Shown here: positions 24,161 through 31,402 of the stretch, piece by piece
Position numbering within the stretch: the first letter of the stretch is position 1
Layout of the letters: every line of letters begins with the position of its first letter
Assembly (NCBI GenBank): GCA_965371785.1
Contig: CBDUZS010000022.1
Location: forward strand, 1 to 40,455
DNA: 40,455 nucleotides
From: CBDUZS01 sp965371785
GTDB lineage: Bacteria; Fermentibacterota; Fermentibacteria; Fermentibacterales; JCC-6
Direction: 5' to 3'
Program-made: the position numbers and the translations under genes
The notes under the pieces: generated by a model
The model's database searches: none
What the model saw: the letters and a program-made list of their open reading frames with translations, nothing else
What the model was told of the DNA's origin: nothing

Positions 24161-24175
24161 TGTGAATATATCACC
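24161..24175. promoter_or_regulatory. Possible CRP/FNR-like operator before the envelope operon
   Basis: TGTGA-ATATA-TCACC lies 34 bases upstream of ATG 24127, an inverted repeat with five central bases. It resembles half-sites of CRP/FNR regulators, which usually have six central bases or four, so the fit is imperfect. It overlaps an AT-rich region where the promoter is expected. Confidence 0.25.
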
Positions 24176-24207
24176 GATTGACGTCCTTGTTCCATGAAGC
24201 TCTCTTT

Positions 24208-25599
24208 TTAAACATCGAGAGTCTCTCCGAATTCAGCGATGTGAACGTCTGATTCACCATCGGCAAGAATTCTCTCCCTCAGAGCCTCGGATTGCTCCGG
24301 TTCACCATGGACAAGAATGACCTTCTCCGCTCTCTCACCGACGGTAGAGCAGTAGGCCGTAAGGTCGTCCGAATCGGCGTGAGCGGAGAATCCCCTGATA
24401 TTCACCACCTCTGCACTCCTCCTGTACTCTTCACCGAATATCTTCAGCGTTTCAGCTCTTTCGGCGATTCGTCTCCCGAGTGTATTCGCAGCCATGAAGC
24501 CGATTATGAGAATTGTGCTACGGGGATCACCGATGTTGTTCTTGAGATGGTGGAGGATGCGTCCGTTCTCACACATCCCGGACGCAGAAATGATGATCAT
24601 AGGTTGATCCATCCGGTTGAGAGCCTTCGATTCGCGGACTCCCTGGATGAAGTGGAGGTTCTCGAACTGGAACGGGCTGTGGCCTCCCTGCAGGAGATCT
24701 CTCATCCTGCTGTCGAAGCACTCGGGATGGAGCTTGTAAACCTCGGTGGCATCAAAGGAGAGAGGGGAGTCCACGTAAACGGGAATGTCCGGCATTTCAT
24801 CTCTGGAAGCCAGCTCGTGGATGTAGAAGAGCACTTCCTGCGTCCGACCGACACTGAACGAGGGGATGATCAGTTTTCCTCCCCTTTTTACGGTTTTCCC
24901 GATAATATCCCTGAACCCGGTCATGGTCTCCTCGCGAGGGCCATGATTTCTTCCGCCGTACGTGCTCTCCATTATCAGCAGGTCCGGTCTCGAAGAGAGG
25001 TCAGGATCCTTGAGGATGGGTCTTCCGGTCCTGCCGAGGTCACCGCTGAAGAGGAGTACCCTCTCGCGGCGGGCTTCGAAAAATGTGAGTTCGATCTGGG
25101 CGGAGCCAAGTATGTGTCCGGCTTCGAGAAACCGGAGGCTTATACCGCTGAGGAGCTCGAATGGTCTGCCGTAGGGAATCGCAATGAAGCATTCCAGAGT
25201 CTTCATGACATCGTCAATGTCGTAGAGCGGACTGAGGAGCGGCAGTTCTTTCTTCGCCCTCTTTTTGTTCAGATACTCTATATCGTATTTCTGTATGTGA
25301 GCGCTGTCCGGAAGCATGATGGCAGCAAGATCCCGGGTAGCGAAAGTACTCAGGATTACACCATTGAATCCTTTCTTCACTGCCGTCGGCAGATTACCGG
25401 AATGATCGATATGAGCATGTGACAGGACTACTGCATCCACGTCCGCGGGGTTGAAGGGAAAACTCCTGTTGAGCCTGTCGCTCTCCTGCCTGCGCCCCTG
25501 GTGCATTCCACAATCGAGAAGGATCTTCTTACCGTTGATCTCCAGCAGGTGCTGTGACCCTGTGACCGTACCTGCTGCCCCATTGAAAGATATCTTCAC
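24208..25599 (-). CDS. MBL-fold beta-CASP ribonuclease
   Basis: A 463-residue metallo-beta-lactamase-fold nuclease of the beta-CASP group, which includes CPSF73 and bacterial relatives with RNase activity. The zinc motif HAHIDH is at 61-66. Other landmarks are HILGSAQIEL, LLFSGDLGR, STYGGRNH, the beta-CASP block (IPSFSVGRTQEVL; ISASGMCENGRILHHLKN) and the C-terminal RMMBL segment VNIRGFSAHAD with its histidine. Its likely role is RNA maturation or decay. The start is GTG 25599 preceded by GAGAGGAAAG. It stands alone, with 80 bases to the next gene downstream and a 194-base divergent gap upstream. Confidence 0.95.
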   Translation of the reverse strand: MKISFNGAAGTVTGSQHLLEINGKKILLDCGMHQGRRQESDRLNRSFPFNPADVDAVVLSHAHIDHSGNLPTAVKKGFNGVILSTFATRDLAAIMLPDSAHIQKYDIEYLNKKRAKKELPLLSPLYDIDDVMKTLECFIAIPYGRPFELLSGISLRFLEAGHILGSAQIELTFFEARRERVLLFSGDLGRTGRPILKDPDLSSRPDLLIMESTYGGRNHGPREETMTGFRDIIGKTVKRGGKLIIPSFSVGRTQEVLFYIHELASRDEMPDIPVYVDSPLSFDATEVYKLHPECFDSRMRDLLQGGHSPFQFENLHFIQGVRESKALNRMDQPMIIISASGMCENGRILHHLKNNIGDPRSTILIIGFMAANTLGRRIAERAETLKIFGEEYRRSAEVVNIRGFSAHADSDDLTAYCSTVGERAEKVILVHGEPEQSEALRERILADGESDVHIAEFGETLDV

Positions 25600-25793
25600 G
25601 TCTCTTTCCTCTCATCATATCGCAAGACAGCCGAGTATGATTACTCCCGAATCAAGCTGCAACTCATACCCGGGAACCGATTCAATCTCTGGACGTTCAG
25701 GAGATAGAAGAATAGATTTTAGTAAAGAATGTATGTGTAATGTTGGTGTGTTTTCCTCAAAGTAGACAGGTGTAACGAAATTAGGGGGTTTTA
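25600..25793. promoter_or_regulatory. Divergent promoter region, beta-CASP gene / metallopeptidase pair
   Basis: These 194 bases have no gene. The right half (about 25708-25793) is clearly richer in A+T than the rest of the window and probably holds the promoter of the metallopeptidase pair; AGGGGG at 25781 region gives the SD for ATG 25794. A TAGATTTT word near 25713 recalls Bacteroidetes-type -7 elements (TAnnTTTG) but the match is weak. I see no RNA gene here. Confidence 0.45.
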
Positions 25794-27512
25794 ATGCGAC
25801 TCATAGTATTAGTCTGTGTAGCGGTTTTCGCACTCGCAGGCGCCGATACCATAACTTCAAGGATAGCCAGTGCTCTTGAAACGGATGCCATCACGCCCGA
25901 CGAAGCGGCAATCTATCTCATGTACAGTGTGACCGATACGGACATGCTGCCACTCGAGCTGACGGAGGGAACGGAACAGGATCCATGCGGCACACCAGCG
26001 ATGGACCTGCTGTTCAGCCTGCTCGAGGAATGCTCGGCTCCAATCAAGGAAGAGGTCCTTTCGTTACTGGCCAGGCCATCAGTGGGCTCACCGGAATACA
26101 CCTACGACTCACCTGACGGCAACTTCAAAATCCACTGGACGGACGCCGGCCAGAACGCAACCAACATGACGTACGTCTCGATGATCGCCGACGCATCGGA
26201 CTGGTCATGGGAACACATGTGTGACGATCTCGACTGGGATGTACCACCTTCTGATCTCGGTCTCGGAGGAGACACGAAGTACGATTTCTACATAATCAAT
26301 CTCACAGGTGGAACGATCGGATACTGCTCCACCGCCGGTGAGCCCCCCGATCCAATGACTCCCGAGGCCGACTATGCAAGCCATATCGTCATAACCAACA
26401 GCGGCTACAGCGATGACACTATCAAGGAAACCTGCACGCACGAGTTCAACCATGCTCTGCAGGCAGGCTACGAGGCAGCGGAACCCAGCTGGTTCAAGGA
26501 GAACTGCTCGACCTGGTCTCAGAACATCTGCTGGGATATGAACGGATACGCAGTTTACCTCCACAGTGGTGAGAACTGCCTTCGCAGGCCCTGGTTCGAC
26601 ATCAGATCGGGAGCCATGTACCACTACGGAGCCACACCGTGGCCCATGTACATGGAGATTCGCTGCGGCGGCCAGGCTACGGTCAGGCAGGTCTGGGAGG
26701 AGTGCGCGGCAATCGTGGGCGTCAACATGCTCGACGCTTTCGAGACGACCGCCAACGACTACGGAATGACCTTCATGCAGTGGCTTGCCGAGTACACGGC
26801 ATGGAGATGGTTCACTGGCAACCAGGCAGACGACGAGCATTACCTCATCGAGGAATCCGGTCTCTGGACTCCGGGTCCATACGTTTTCTCCTTCCACAAC
26901 CACACGACTCTGCCGGTCACAGGTGATCAGGGAGTCTACTCACCCAAGACCTTTGGTCACGAGTGGATCAAGGTCCTGGTCACTAACTACCAGGGCTGGA
27001 TCGAGCTCGAATTCGATGGAAGAGACAACTTCGACTGGCATGTCGGCGTCATTCAGACCGCATCAGACGGCACCGATGCCTTCACGTACCACACCGTCGA
27101 GAATACCGCTGCCACACTCACCATCGGTGTCGAAACAACCGGCTGGGAATACGTTATCTTCTACTTCCAGCCGATCACCATAACCACTCTTGACATGTAC
27201 TTCGATTACACCATTACGCACCAGACTGGTGTCGAGGAGGGTGACACCCCGGAGTCTCTCTCGATCACGCCATCCTCCAATCCTTTCCAGAGCGGGAGTA
27301 TGCTGAACCTCAACCTGCCGGAATCGGGATTCACCACGGTGAACGTCTACGATCTGTCCGGCAGAATCGTGCAGAACGTACTTGCCGGCAACCTTCCCCA
27401 GGGCTCGAACAGTATCGCCTGGGAAGCCGACGGGCTGTCGCAGGGAACGTATTTCATCAGGATGACCGCACCAGGCGGAGCAGTCACTACCAGGGTCGTT
27501 CTCTACTTCTAG
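25794..27512 (+). CDS. Secreted HExxH metallopeptidase with C-terminal sorting domain, copy 1
   Basis: A 572-residue exported protein: signal peptide 1-17, a helical propeptide-like part (20-95), then a domain beginning at SPDGNFKIHWTDAG (107-120). The zinc motif HEFNH is at 216-220, with a third ligand probably E236 in WFKENCSTW, the gluzincin arrangement. Conserved tryptophans and cysteines follow (NCSTWSQNICWD; RRPWFDIRSGAMYHYG). The last ~75 residues (SSNPFQSGSMLNLNLPESG, VYDLSGRIVQ, LSQGTYFIRMTAPGG, ending VVLYF) form a type IX-like C-terminal sorting domain. The layout resembles the MXAN_6640-type putative metalloproteases. It shares most of its length with the next gene, so the pair is a tandem duplication. 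Confidence 0.88.
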   Translation: MRLIVLVCVAVFALAGADTITSRIASALETDAITPDEAAIYLMYSVTDTDMLPLELTEGTEQDPCGTPAMDLLFSLLEECSAPIKEEVLSLLARPSVGSPEYTYDSPDGNFKIHWTDAGQNATNMTYVSMIADASDWSWEHMCDDLDWDVPPSDLGLGGDTKYDFYIINLTGGTIGYCSTAGEPPDPMTPEADYASHIVITNSGYSDDTIKETCTHEFNHALQAGYEAAEPSWFKENCSTWSQNICWDMNGYAVYLHSGENCLRRPWFDIRSGAMYHYGATPWPMYMEIRCGGQATVRQVWEECAAIVGVNMLDAFETTANDYGMTFMQWLAEYTAWRWFTGNQADDEHYLIEESGLWTPGPYVFSFHNHTTLPVTGDQGVYSPKTFGHEWIKVLVTNYQGWIELEFDGRDNFDWHVGVIQTASDGTDAFTYHTVENTAATLTIGVETTGWEYVIFYFQPITITTLDMYFDYTITHQTGVEEGDTPESLSITPSSNPFQSGSMLNLNLPESGFTTVNVYDLSGRIVQNVLAGNLPQGSNSIAWEADGLSQGTYFIRMTAPGGAVTTRVVLYF

Positions 27513-27536
27513 GGGAATCACTCTAAATCGAGACCA

Positions 27537-27562
27537 CCGGGGCGGACAGCGATCCGCCCCGG
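27537..27562 (+). terminator. Perfect 10-bp hairpin between tandem metallopeptidase genes
   Basis: CCGGGGCGGA and TCCGCCCCGG form a perfect ten-pair stem with a CAGCGA loop, 24 bases after the first peptidase stop and 17 before the second start. There is no T-tract after it. It can serve as a partial terminator, a processing site or an mRNA stabiliser that sets different levels for the two proteins. Confidence 0.6.
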
Positions 27563-27579
27563 CATTTATGGAGGAGCAA

Positions 27580-29307
27580 ATGAGAAAAATGCTGCTGCTG
27601 AGTACATTCATTCTTTTCATGTCAATCCCGGTAATGGCGGACACGGTTGCCGAACGGATCTCCGCCGCTGGAGACAACGGAGAGCTTTCGATCGATCAGA
27701 TCGCGTTGTATCTCGTATACAGTGTTGTTGATCCCGGAGCACTGCCTGTAGAGTTTACGATCGAAACCGAACCCGAGAAGTGCGGCATGCCTGCCATTCA
27801 TGAAGCCACGCTCATGTTGGATCGACTCTCGGCACCGATCAGGGAGGAAATACTCCTGCTCCTTGCGAGACCCGGTCTCAGCGGTCCGGAATACACGTTC
27901 AACTCTCCGATGGACTACTTCAAGATCCACTGGACAGACTCTGGCGCTGATGCCACTACTCTGTCCTATGTACAGTCGGTGGCGGACATCATGGATTACT
28001 CCTGGACGATACAGTGTGATTCCATGGGCTACTTCGAACCGCCTCCGGACAACTACGCTGGCGGTGACAACAGGTACGACATATACCTGCTTCAGCTCAG
28101 CGGCGGCACTCTTGGCTACTGCTCCAGTGGCGGTGAGTACAAACCTCCCGACTCGACCCACTCCTGCAGTGCCAGCTACATTGCCATCCGTACCGGTATG
28201 GGCACGAACCTCTGCAAGGCTACCGGCTCGCACGAGTTCCAGCATGCTATCCAGATGTCATACGACTACCAGGAGCCGACATGGTTCATGGAGAACTGCG
28301 CCGTCTGGATGGAAGACATGGTCTACGACGATATCAACGACTACATCGGTTACGTCGTCGGGGGAGACAACCCTATCCGCAGGCCGTGGTACGATATCAG
28401 GTCCCAGGCAATGTACTGGTACGGCGGTTGCCTCTACCCGAGGTACATGTGGCTCCGGATGGACGAGTATGCCGTCCGCGAGGTCTGGGAGCTCTGCGCT
28501 GAAACAATCGGAATCAACATGCTTCCCGCCCAGCAGGATATGTACGCCAACCACGGCATGACCTGGGAACAGGGCTTCATGGAGTACGGCTGCTGGCGCT
28601 GGTTCGTCAAGGACCACTGGTACGCGGGGTGCGGCATGTTCGACGATGAGGCGACTCTCTGGGGCTCGCCCTACGTCTTCAGCTACCACAACCACACCTC
28701 TCTCCCCGCTTCCGGCGATGACGGTATCTACGATCCTGACAGGTTTGGTATTGTCTGGATCAAGGTCGATCTCGAGAACTACCAGGATGGCTGGATCGAG
28801 ATGGCTTTCGACGGTCGAGATGGCTTCGAATGGAACATGGGCACCATTCTCTGGCTCGAGTCAGGCGATCATGAGTACGCCTGGTACGATTGCGACCCGA
28901 CCACTGGCGAACTAAACGTTGCCGTCCCGGGATCTGGATGGGATTACGTCATATTCGTGGTGGCTTTCATGGGAGAAACGAGTATCACCCATTACTACGA
29001 ATACGACATCACTTACGAAACCGGTATCGAAGGCGGTGTGATCACACCGGCTGAGCTAGGTCTGACCGTTTCCGCCAATCCCCTGATGGCTGGCGGAGAG
29101 ATCACTCTGGACATCCCCGCTGCCTCCGTGGCAAGGCTGGACGTATTCGATCTCGTCGGCCGGCGCGTGGCAACGCTGTTCGACGGCACCGTAGAAGCCG
29201 GGAGCCACTCAGTATCCTACGACGGCGGACTGCTCCAGGGAACCTACTTCCTTCGACTGTACGCAGGTAATCAGATCAAGACGGTAAAGGTCGTTCTCGC
29301 CCGGTAA
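27580..29307 (+). CDS. Secreted HExxH metallopeptidase with C-terminal sorting domain, copy 2
   Basis: A 575-residue paralogue of the preceding protein with the same order: signal peptide 1-20, helical N-part, SPMDYFKIHWTDSG, zinc motif HEFQH (218-222) with E238 in WFMENCAVW as probable third ligand, RRPWYDIRSQAMYWYG, and a C-terminal sorting domain (VFDLVGRRVATLF, LLQGTYFLRLYAG, ending VVLAR). Start choice: ATG 27568 is in frame, but the GGAGGAG that follows it is the SD for ATG 27580, four bases on, so 27580 is taken. Two paralogues kept side by side, differing in the loops around the active site, suggest different substrates. A terminator follows. Confidence 0.88.
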   Translation: MRKMLLLSTFILFMSIPVMADTVAERISAAGDNGELSIDQIALYLVYSVVDPGALPVEFTIETEPEKCGMPAIHEATLMLDRLSAPIREEILLLLARPGLSGPEYTFNSPMDYFKIHWTDSGADATTLSYVQSVADIMDYSWTIQCDSMGYFEPPPDNYAGGDNRYDIYLLQLSGGTLGYCSSGGEYKPPDSTHSCSASYIAIRTGMGTNLCKATGSHEFQHAIQMSYDYQEPTWFMENCAVWMEDMVYDDINDYIGYVVGGDNPIRRPWYDIRSQAMYWYGGCLYPRYMWLRMDEYAVREVWELCAETIGINMLPAQQDMYANHGMTWEQGFMEYGCWRWFVKDHWYAGCGMFDDEATLWGSPYVFSYHNHTSLPASGDDGIYDPDRFGIVWIKVDLENYQDGWIEMAFDGRDGFEWNMGTILWLESGDHEYAWYDCDPTTGELNVAVPGSGWDYVIFVVAFMGETSITHYYEYDITYETGIEGGVITPAELGLTVSANPLMAGGEITLDIPAASVARLDVFDLVGRRVATLFDGTVEAGSHSVSYDGGLLQGTYFLRLYAGNQIKTVKVVLAR

Positions 29308-29326
29308 GAGAATGACATCCTCATCG

Positions 29327-29353
29327 AAGGGGGCCCCGTCCGGGGCCCTTTCT
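29327..29353 (+). terminator. Rho-independent-type terminator after metallopeptidase pair
   Basis: GGGCCCC / GGGGCCC form a seven-pair stem with a GTCC loop, extended by A/T and G/T pairs at the base, followed by TTTCTC. It lies 20 bases past the stop of the second peptidase and ten bases before the stop of the convergent small gene. Confidence 0.7.
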
Positions 29354-29362
29354 CGCAGCAGA

Positions 29363-29770
29363 TCAGAAGCAGCTTGTGCACCTGAGAACGAATATCACCA
29401 CGACAACGATCACACCGATTACGATAAGTGTCATTATTCCGGATATGGAAGAGCAGCACCCTCCACCGGAGCCGCTCTCGGCGTACGTGCCCTCATCGTA
29501 AACCTCTTCCATCTCCGGGCGGTTTTTCAATCCGGGATCGTTGTGCGGCTTCTTGAATCCCCCCGGAACGGACTTCGAGGGTTTTCCGGATGCATGTGAT
29601 TTGGATCCTCCAGACCTTCCGGAGAGCTTTCCGAACATCTTGCTGGAAAAGAACCCGCCTCCTGAACCGCCTGATTTCCGGGGTGACTTCACTCTCCTTC
29701 GACTCGATGAAGATCGGAACCCCTTACCGGATGACTTACGCATTCCACCAGATCTCCGAGCTTTCTTCAT
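29363..29770 (-). CDS. Small basic, low-complexity, tail-anchored membrane protein
   Basis: A 135-residue protein I do not recognise. Residues 1-85 are very rich in Lys, Arg, Ser and Gly (for example RKSSGKGFRSSSSRRRVKS), a disordered basic region; then an acidic patch (PEMEEVYDEGTYAES), a CCSS pair and a single C-terminal membrane helix of about 22 residues (IMTLIVIGVIVVVVIFVLRC), ending in RCTSCF. There is no signal peptide, so it is probably inserted tail-first with the basic part in the cytosol, where it could bind nucleic acid or acidic polymers. ATG 29770 is chosen for its upstream AGGAG; the longer frame would add non-coding-like residues. It lies 22 bases after the GIY-YIG gene and is probably co-transcribed. 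Confidence 0.65.
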   Translation of the reverse strand: MKKARRSGGMRKSSGKGFRSSSSRRRVKSPRKSGGSGGGFFSSKMFGKLSGRSGGSKSHASGKPSKSVPGGFKKPHNDPGLKNRPEMEEVYDEGTYAESGSGGGCCSSISGIMTLIVIGVIVVVVIFVLRCTSCF

Positions 29771-29792
29771 ACCCTGTCTCCTCTGAAAAAGG

Positions 29793-30392
29793 TCAGTGTC
29801 CTCCAAGCACGGTGTGCCCTTCTGCACGTAGTTCGATTGCGAGCTCACGCTCCAGTACGAGTGATTCGAGCTGGGGCATCGGGTTGAACACATCGTATAC
29901 GTCCGGTCTCAGGCGAAGGCAGTTCCCCTTGAGGAACCTGCCTCCCTTCTTCTCTCCCATCCCCGTCTGATGTTCGCGGAGCCGCTCTTCGATCTCTCGA
30001 CCCGTCTGACCTATGTACAGGCATGGTAACGCCGGGTTTGCATCCGGGTTAGCGCTCACCACTGCTCCGTGCTTCCGTACGTCTGGATCCACTTCGATCA
30101 CGTAGACCTTCCAGTCCTCTTTCGGAGGTTTGTTCGCAACGGTCCAACCCTCCCGGCGCAATTTCTCTACCAGTTCCCTTTCCCCGGCAAGACCGACTTC
30201 GAGCCGAGAGCGATCGCCTTCTGCATCGTACTTCCTGGTCAGGCCGTGAAGCAGGCTTACTTTCCCGTCGAAGCTGCACATCGAGAATATCTGCGAAACA
30301 CGTCGTACACCGGAGAGTCTGCCTACCCTGATACATCTTTTGAGAGGATCTCTCCCCGGGTTCAGCCGCCTGATCCAGTCGAGCTCCTTCAT
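29793..30392 (-). CDS. GIY-YIG nuclease-domain protein
   Basis: At least 199 residues. The C-terminal half carries a GIY-YIG-like module: KVYVIEVDPDV as the first strand ('GIY' position), LPCLYIGQTGREIEERLREHQTG ('YIG' strand and the following catalytic-arginine helix; split here at YIGQTG and EERLREH), then a glutamate-containing helix LESLVLERELAIELRAEGH. GIY-YIG domains cut DNA, in repair, mobility or restriction. The ORF N-terminal half (1-90) has no domain I know. From the ATG at 30392 there is no SD; an in-frame CTG at 30458 has a strong SD, so the true N-terminus may be 22 residues longer. No mobile element features surround it. Confidence 0.72.
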   Translation of the reverse strand: MKELDWIRRLNPGRDPLKRCIRVGRLSGVRRVSQIFSMCSFDGKVSLLHGLTRKYDAEGDRSRLEVGLAGERELVEKLRREGWTVANKPPKEDWKVYVIEVDPDVRKHGAVVSANPDANPALPCLYIGQTGREIEERLREHQTGMGEKKGGRFLKGNCLRLRPDVYDVFNPMPQLESLVLERELAIELRAEGHTVLGGH

Positions 30393-30464
30393 CTTGTCAT
30401 TCAGGACCGCTACGAAGAGGTAGCTTTCCCCTCGTTGAGCAGTTTTGCGTGGGCTCAGTGCGCT

Positions 30465-30472
30465 CTCCCTCC
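30465..30472 (-). promoter_or_regulatory. Shine-Dalgarno site before a possible CTG start of GIY-YIG gene
   Basis: Read on the minus strand, GGAGGGAG lies six bases before CTG 30458. That CTG is in frame with the GIY-YIG gene and no stop lies between it and the ATG at 30392, which lacks an SD. The site is good; its use with a CTG codon is inference. Confidence 0.4.
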
Positions 30473-30598
30473 AGGTGGAACCGGATTCCTACAAGTCTAA
30501 TCTGTTTCCGCGATTCTGCAAGTGCCCAACCGTACTTTCAGAAGGCAGGATGGTTACGTATATTTCGCAAAGTCTCCGAATAAAACCCAGGAGGACAT

Positions 30599-31402
30599 GT
30601 GAGAAAACTTTTTCCTTTGATCTTCCCATTGCTCGCCTTCTGCGCATCGTGCACGAGCAGGGAAGACGAGCCCACGCAACAGACGGCTGAAGGCCATGTA
30701 CTCCTGATGCCGCATGCTCTCATCGTTCTAGAGGACCTTCCACAGAATAGTCTTCTCCCCCCCACCGCGAGAAGTCTCTCCCCCGATTCCTCGGTTTGTT
30801 TCGGTATGCTCGCCACCGATTTCTCAGGTTCCGTACCGGATGTGCTGGACCTGCTGATTGCCGACGCTCTTGAATCTGACAAACTCCTTCTCCTCGTAGA
30901 CTGCGAAGCGGAGACCATCGTATCCAGCAGGGAGAACATCGTGATCACCTCCCTGACATCGGCAAGCCATCATCCGGCAGTCGATCCTCCCGAACTGGCA
31001 TCCGAGATAGAGGGATACGATTGGACAGATCTGCTCCAGAGACAGCATGCCATAATCAGTCTTGCAGATAAATACTTGCCGGACATCATCATCGTAAGGA
31101 CATGGCCAGAAAACATCGAGACCGCCATCAGGATCTGCGAGCTGTGGATGCAGCAGACATCTTCGGGAAAGCTGAGGGTAACCTTCTATTCCCCGCCCGG
31201 TCCCGATGCCGGCAGAGGGTGGGCTGTCTTCTCCGGGCCGGGCATACATGACGGTGTTCTCATCGGTATGACTCCCACAGATTTTCTGGCAACCGTGAGG
31301 GTGTTGTCAGGTTTGCCCTGGGAGCCATCCATATCCTCGGGCATACCCGGCCTTGCAGCCATGTCCGTGATTCCCCTCCCTCTTTGTGAAGGACTGAATT
31401 GA
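30599..31402 (+). CDS. Lipoprotein with degenerate alkaline-phosphatase-superfamily-like fold
   Basis: A 267-residue protein with a lipoprotein signal (residues 1-18, lipidated Cys probably C18 in FCASC). The C-terminal part GRGWAVFSGPGIHDGVLIGMTPTDFLATVRVLSGLPW recalls the 'GPGI..G..i......DiaPTll.l.GlP' segment of alkaline-phosphatase-fold hydrolases (split here for length), and PDIIIVRTWPENIE recalls a core strand. The metal-binding residues of that superfamily are mostly not visible, so it may be an inactive or divergent member. The start is GTG 30599 with CAGGAGGA just upstream. It is the first gene of a four-gene operon and overlaps the next start by four bases. Function is unknown. Confidence 0.65.
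   Translation: MRKLFPLIFPLLAFCASCTSREDEPTQQTAEGHVLLMPHALIVLEDLPQNSLLPPTARSLSPDSSVCFGMLATDFSGSVPDVLDLLIADALESDKLLLLVDCEAETIVSSRENIVITSLTSASHHPAVDPPELASEIEGYDWTDLLQRQHAIISLADKYLPDIIIVRTWPENIETAIRICELWMQQTSSGKLRVTFYSPPGPDAGRGWAVFSGPGIHDGVLIGMTPTDFLATVRVLSGLPWEPSISSGIPGLAAMSVIPLPLCEGLN

Noticed and set aside
24292..25422. Long plus-strand frame (376 codons) opposite the beta-CASP nuclease
   Set aside because: The minus-strand product has all nuclease motifs; the plus-strand frame has none and lies fully inside it.
30420..30500. Possible tRNA-like or small RNA in the gap before the AP-like lipoprotein
   Set aside because: No cloverleaf with paired acceptor ends or a T-loop GTTCAAAT-type segment could be built; the bases are better explained by an N-terminal extension of the GIY-YIG frame and an SD site.
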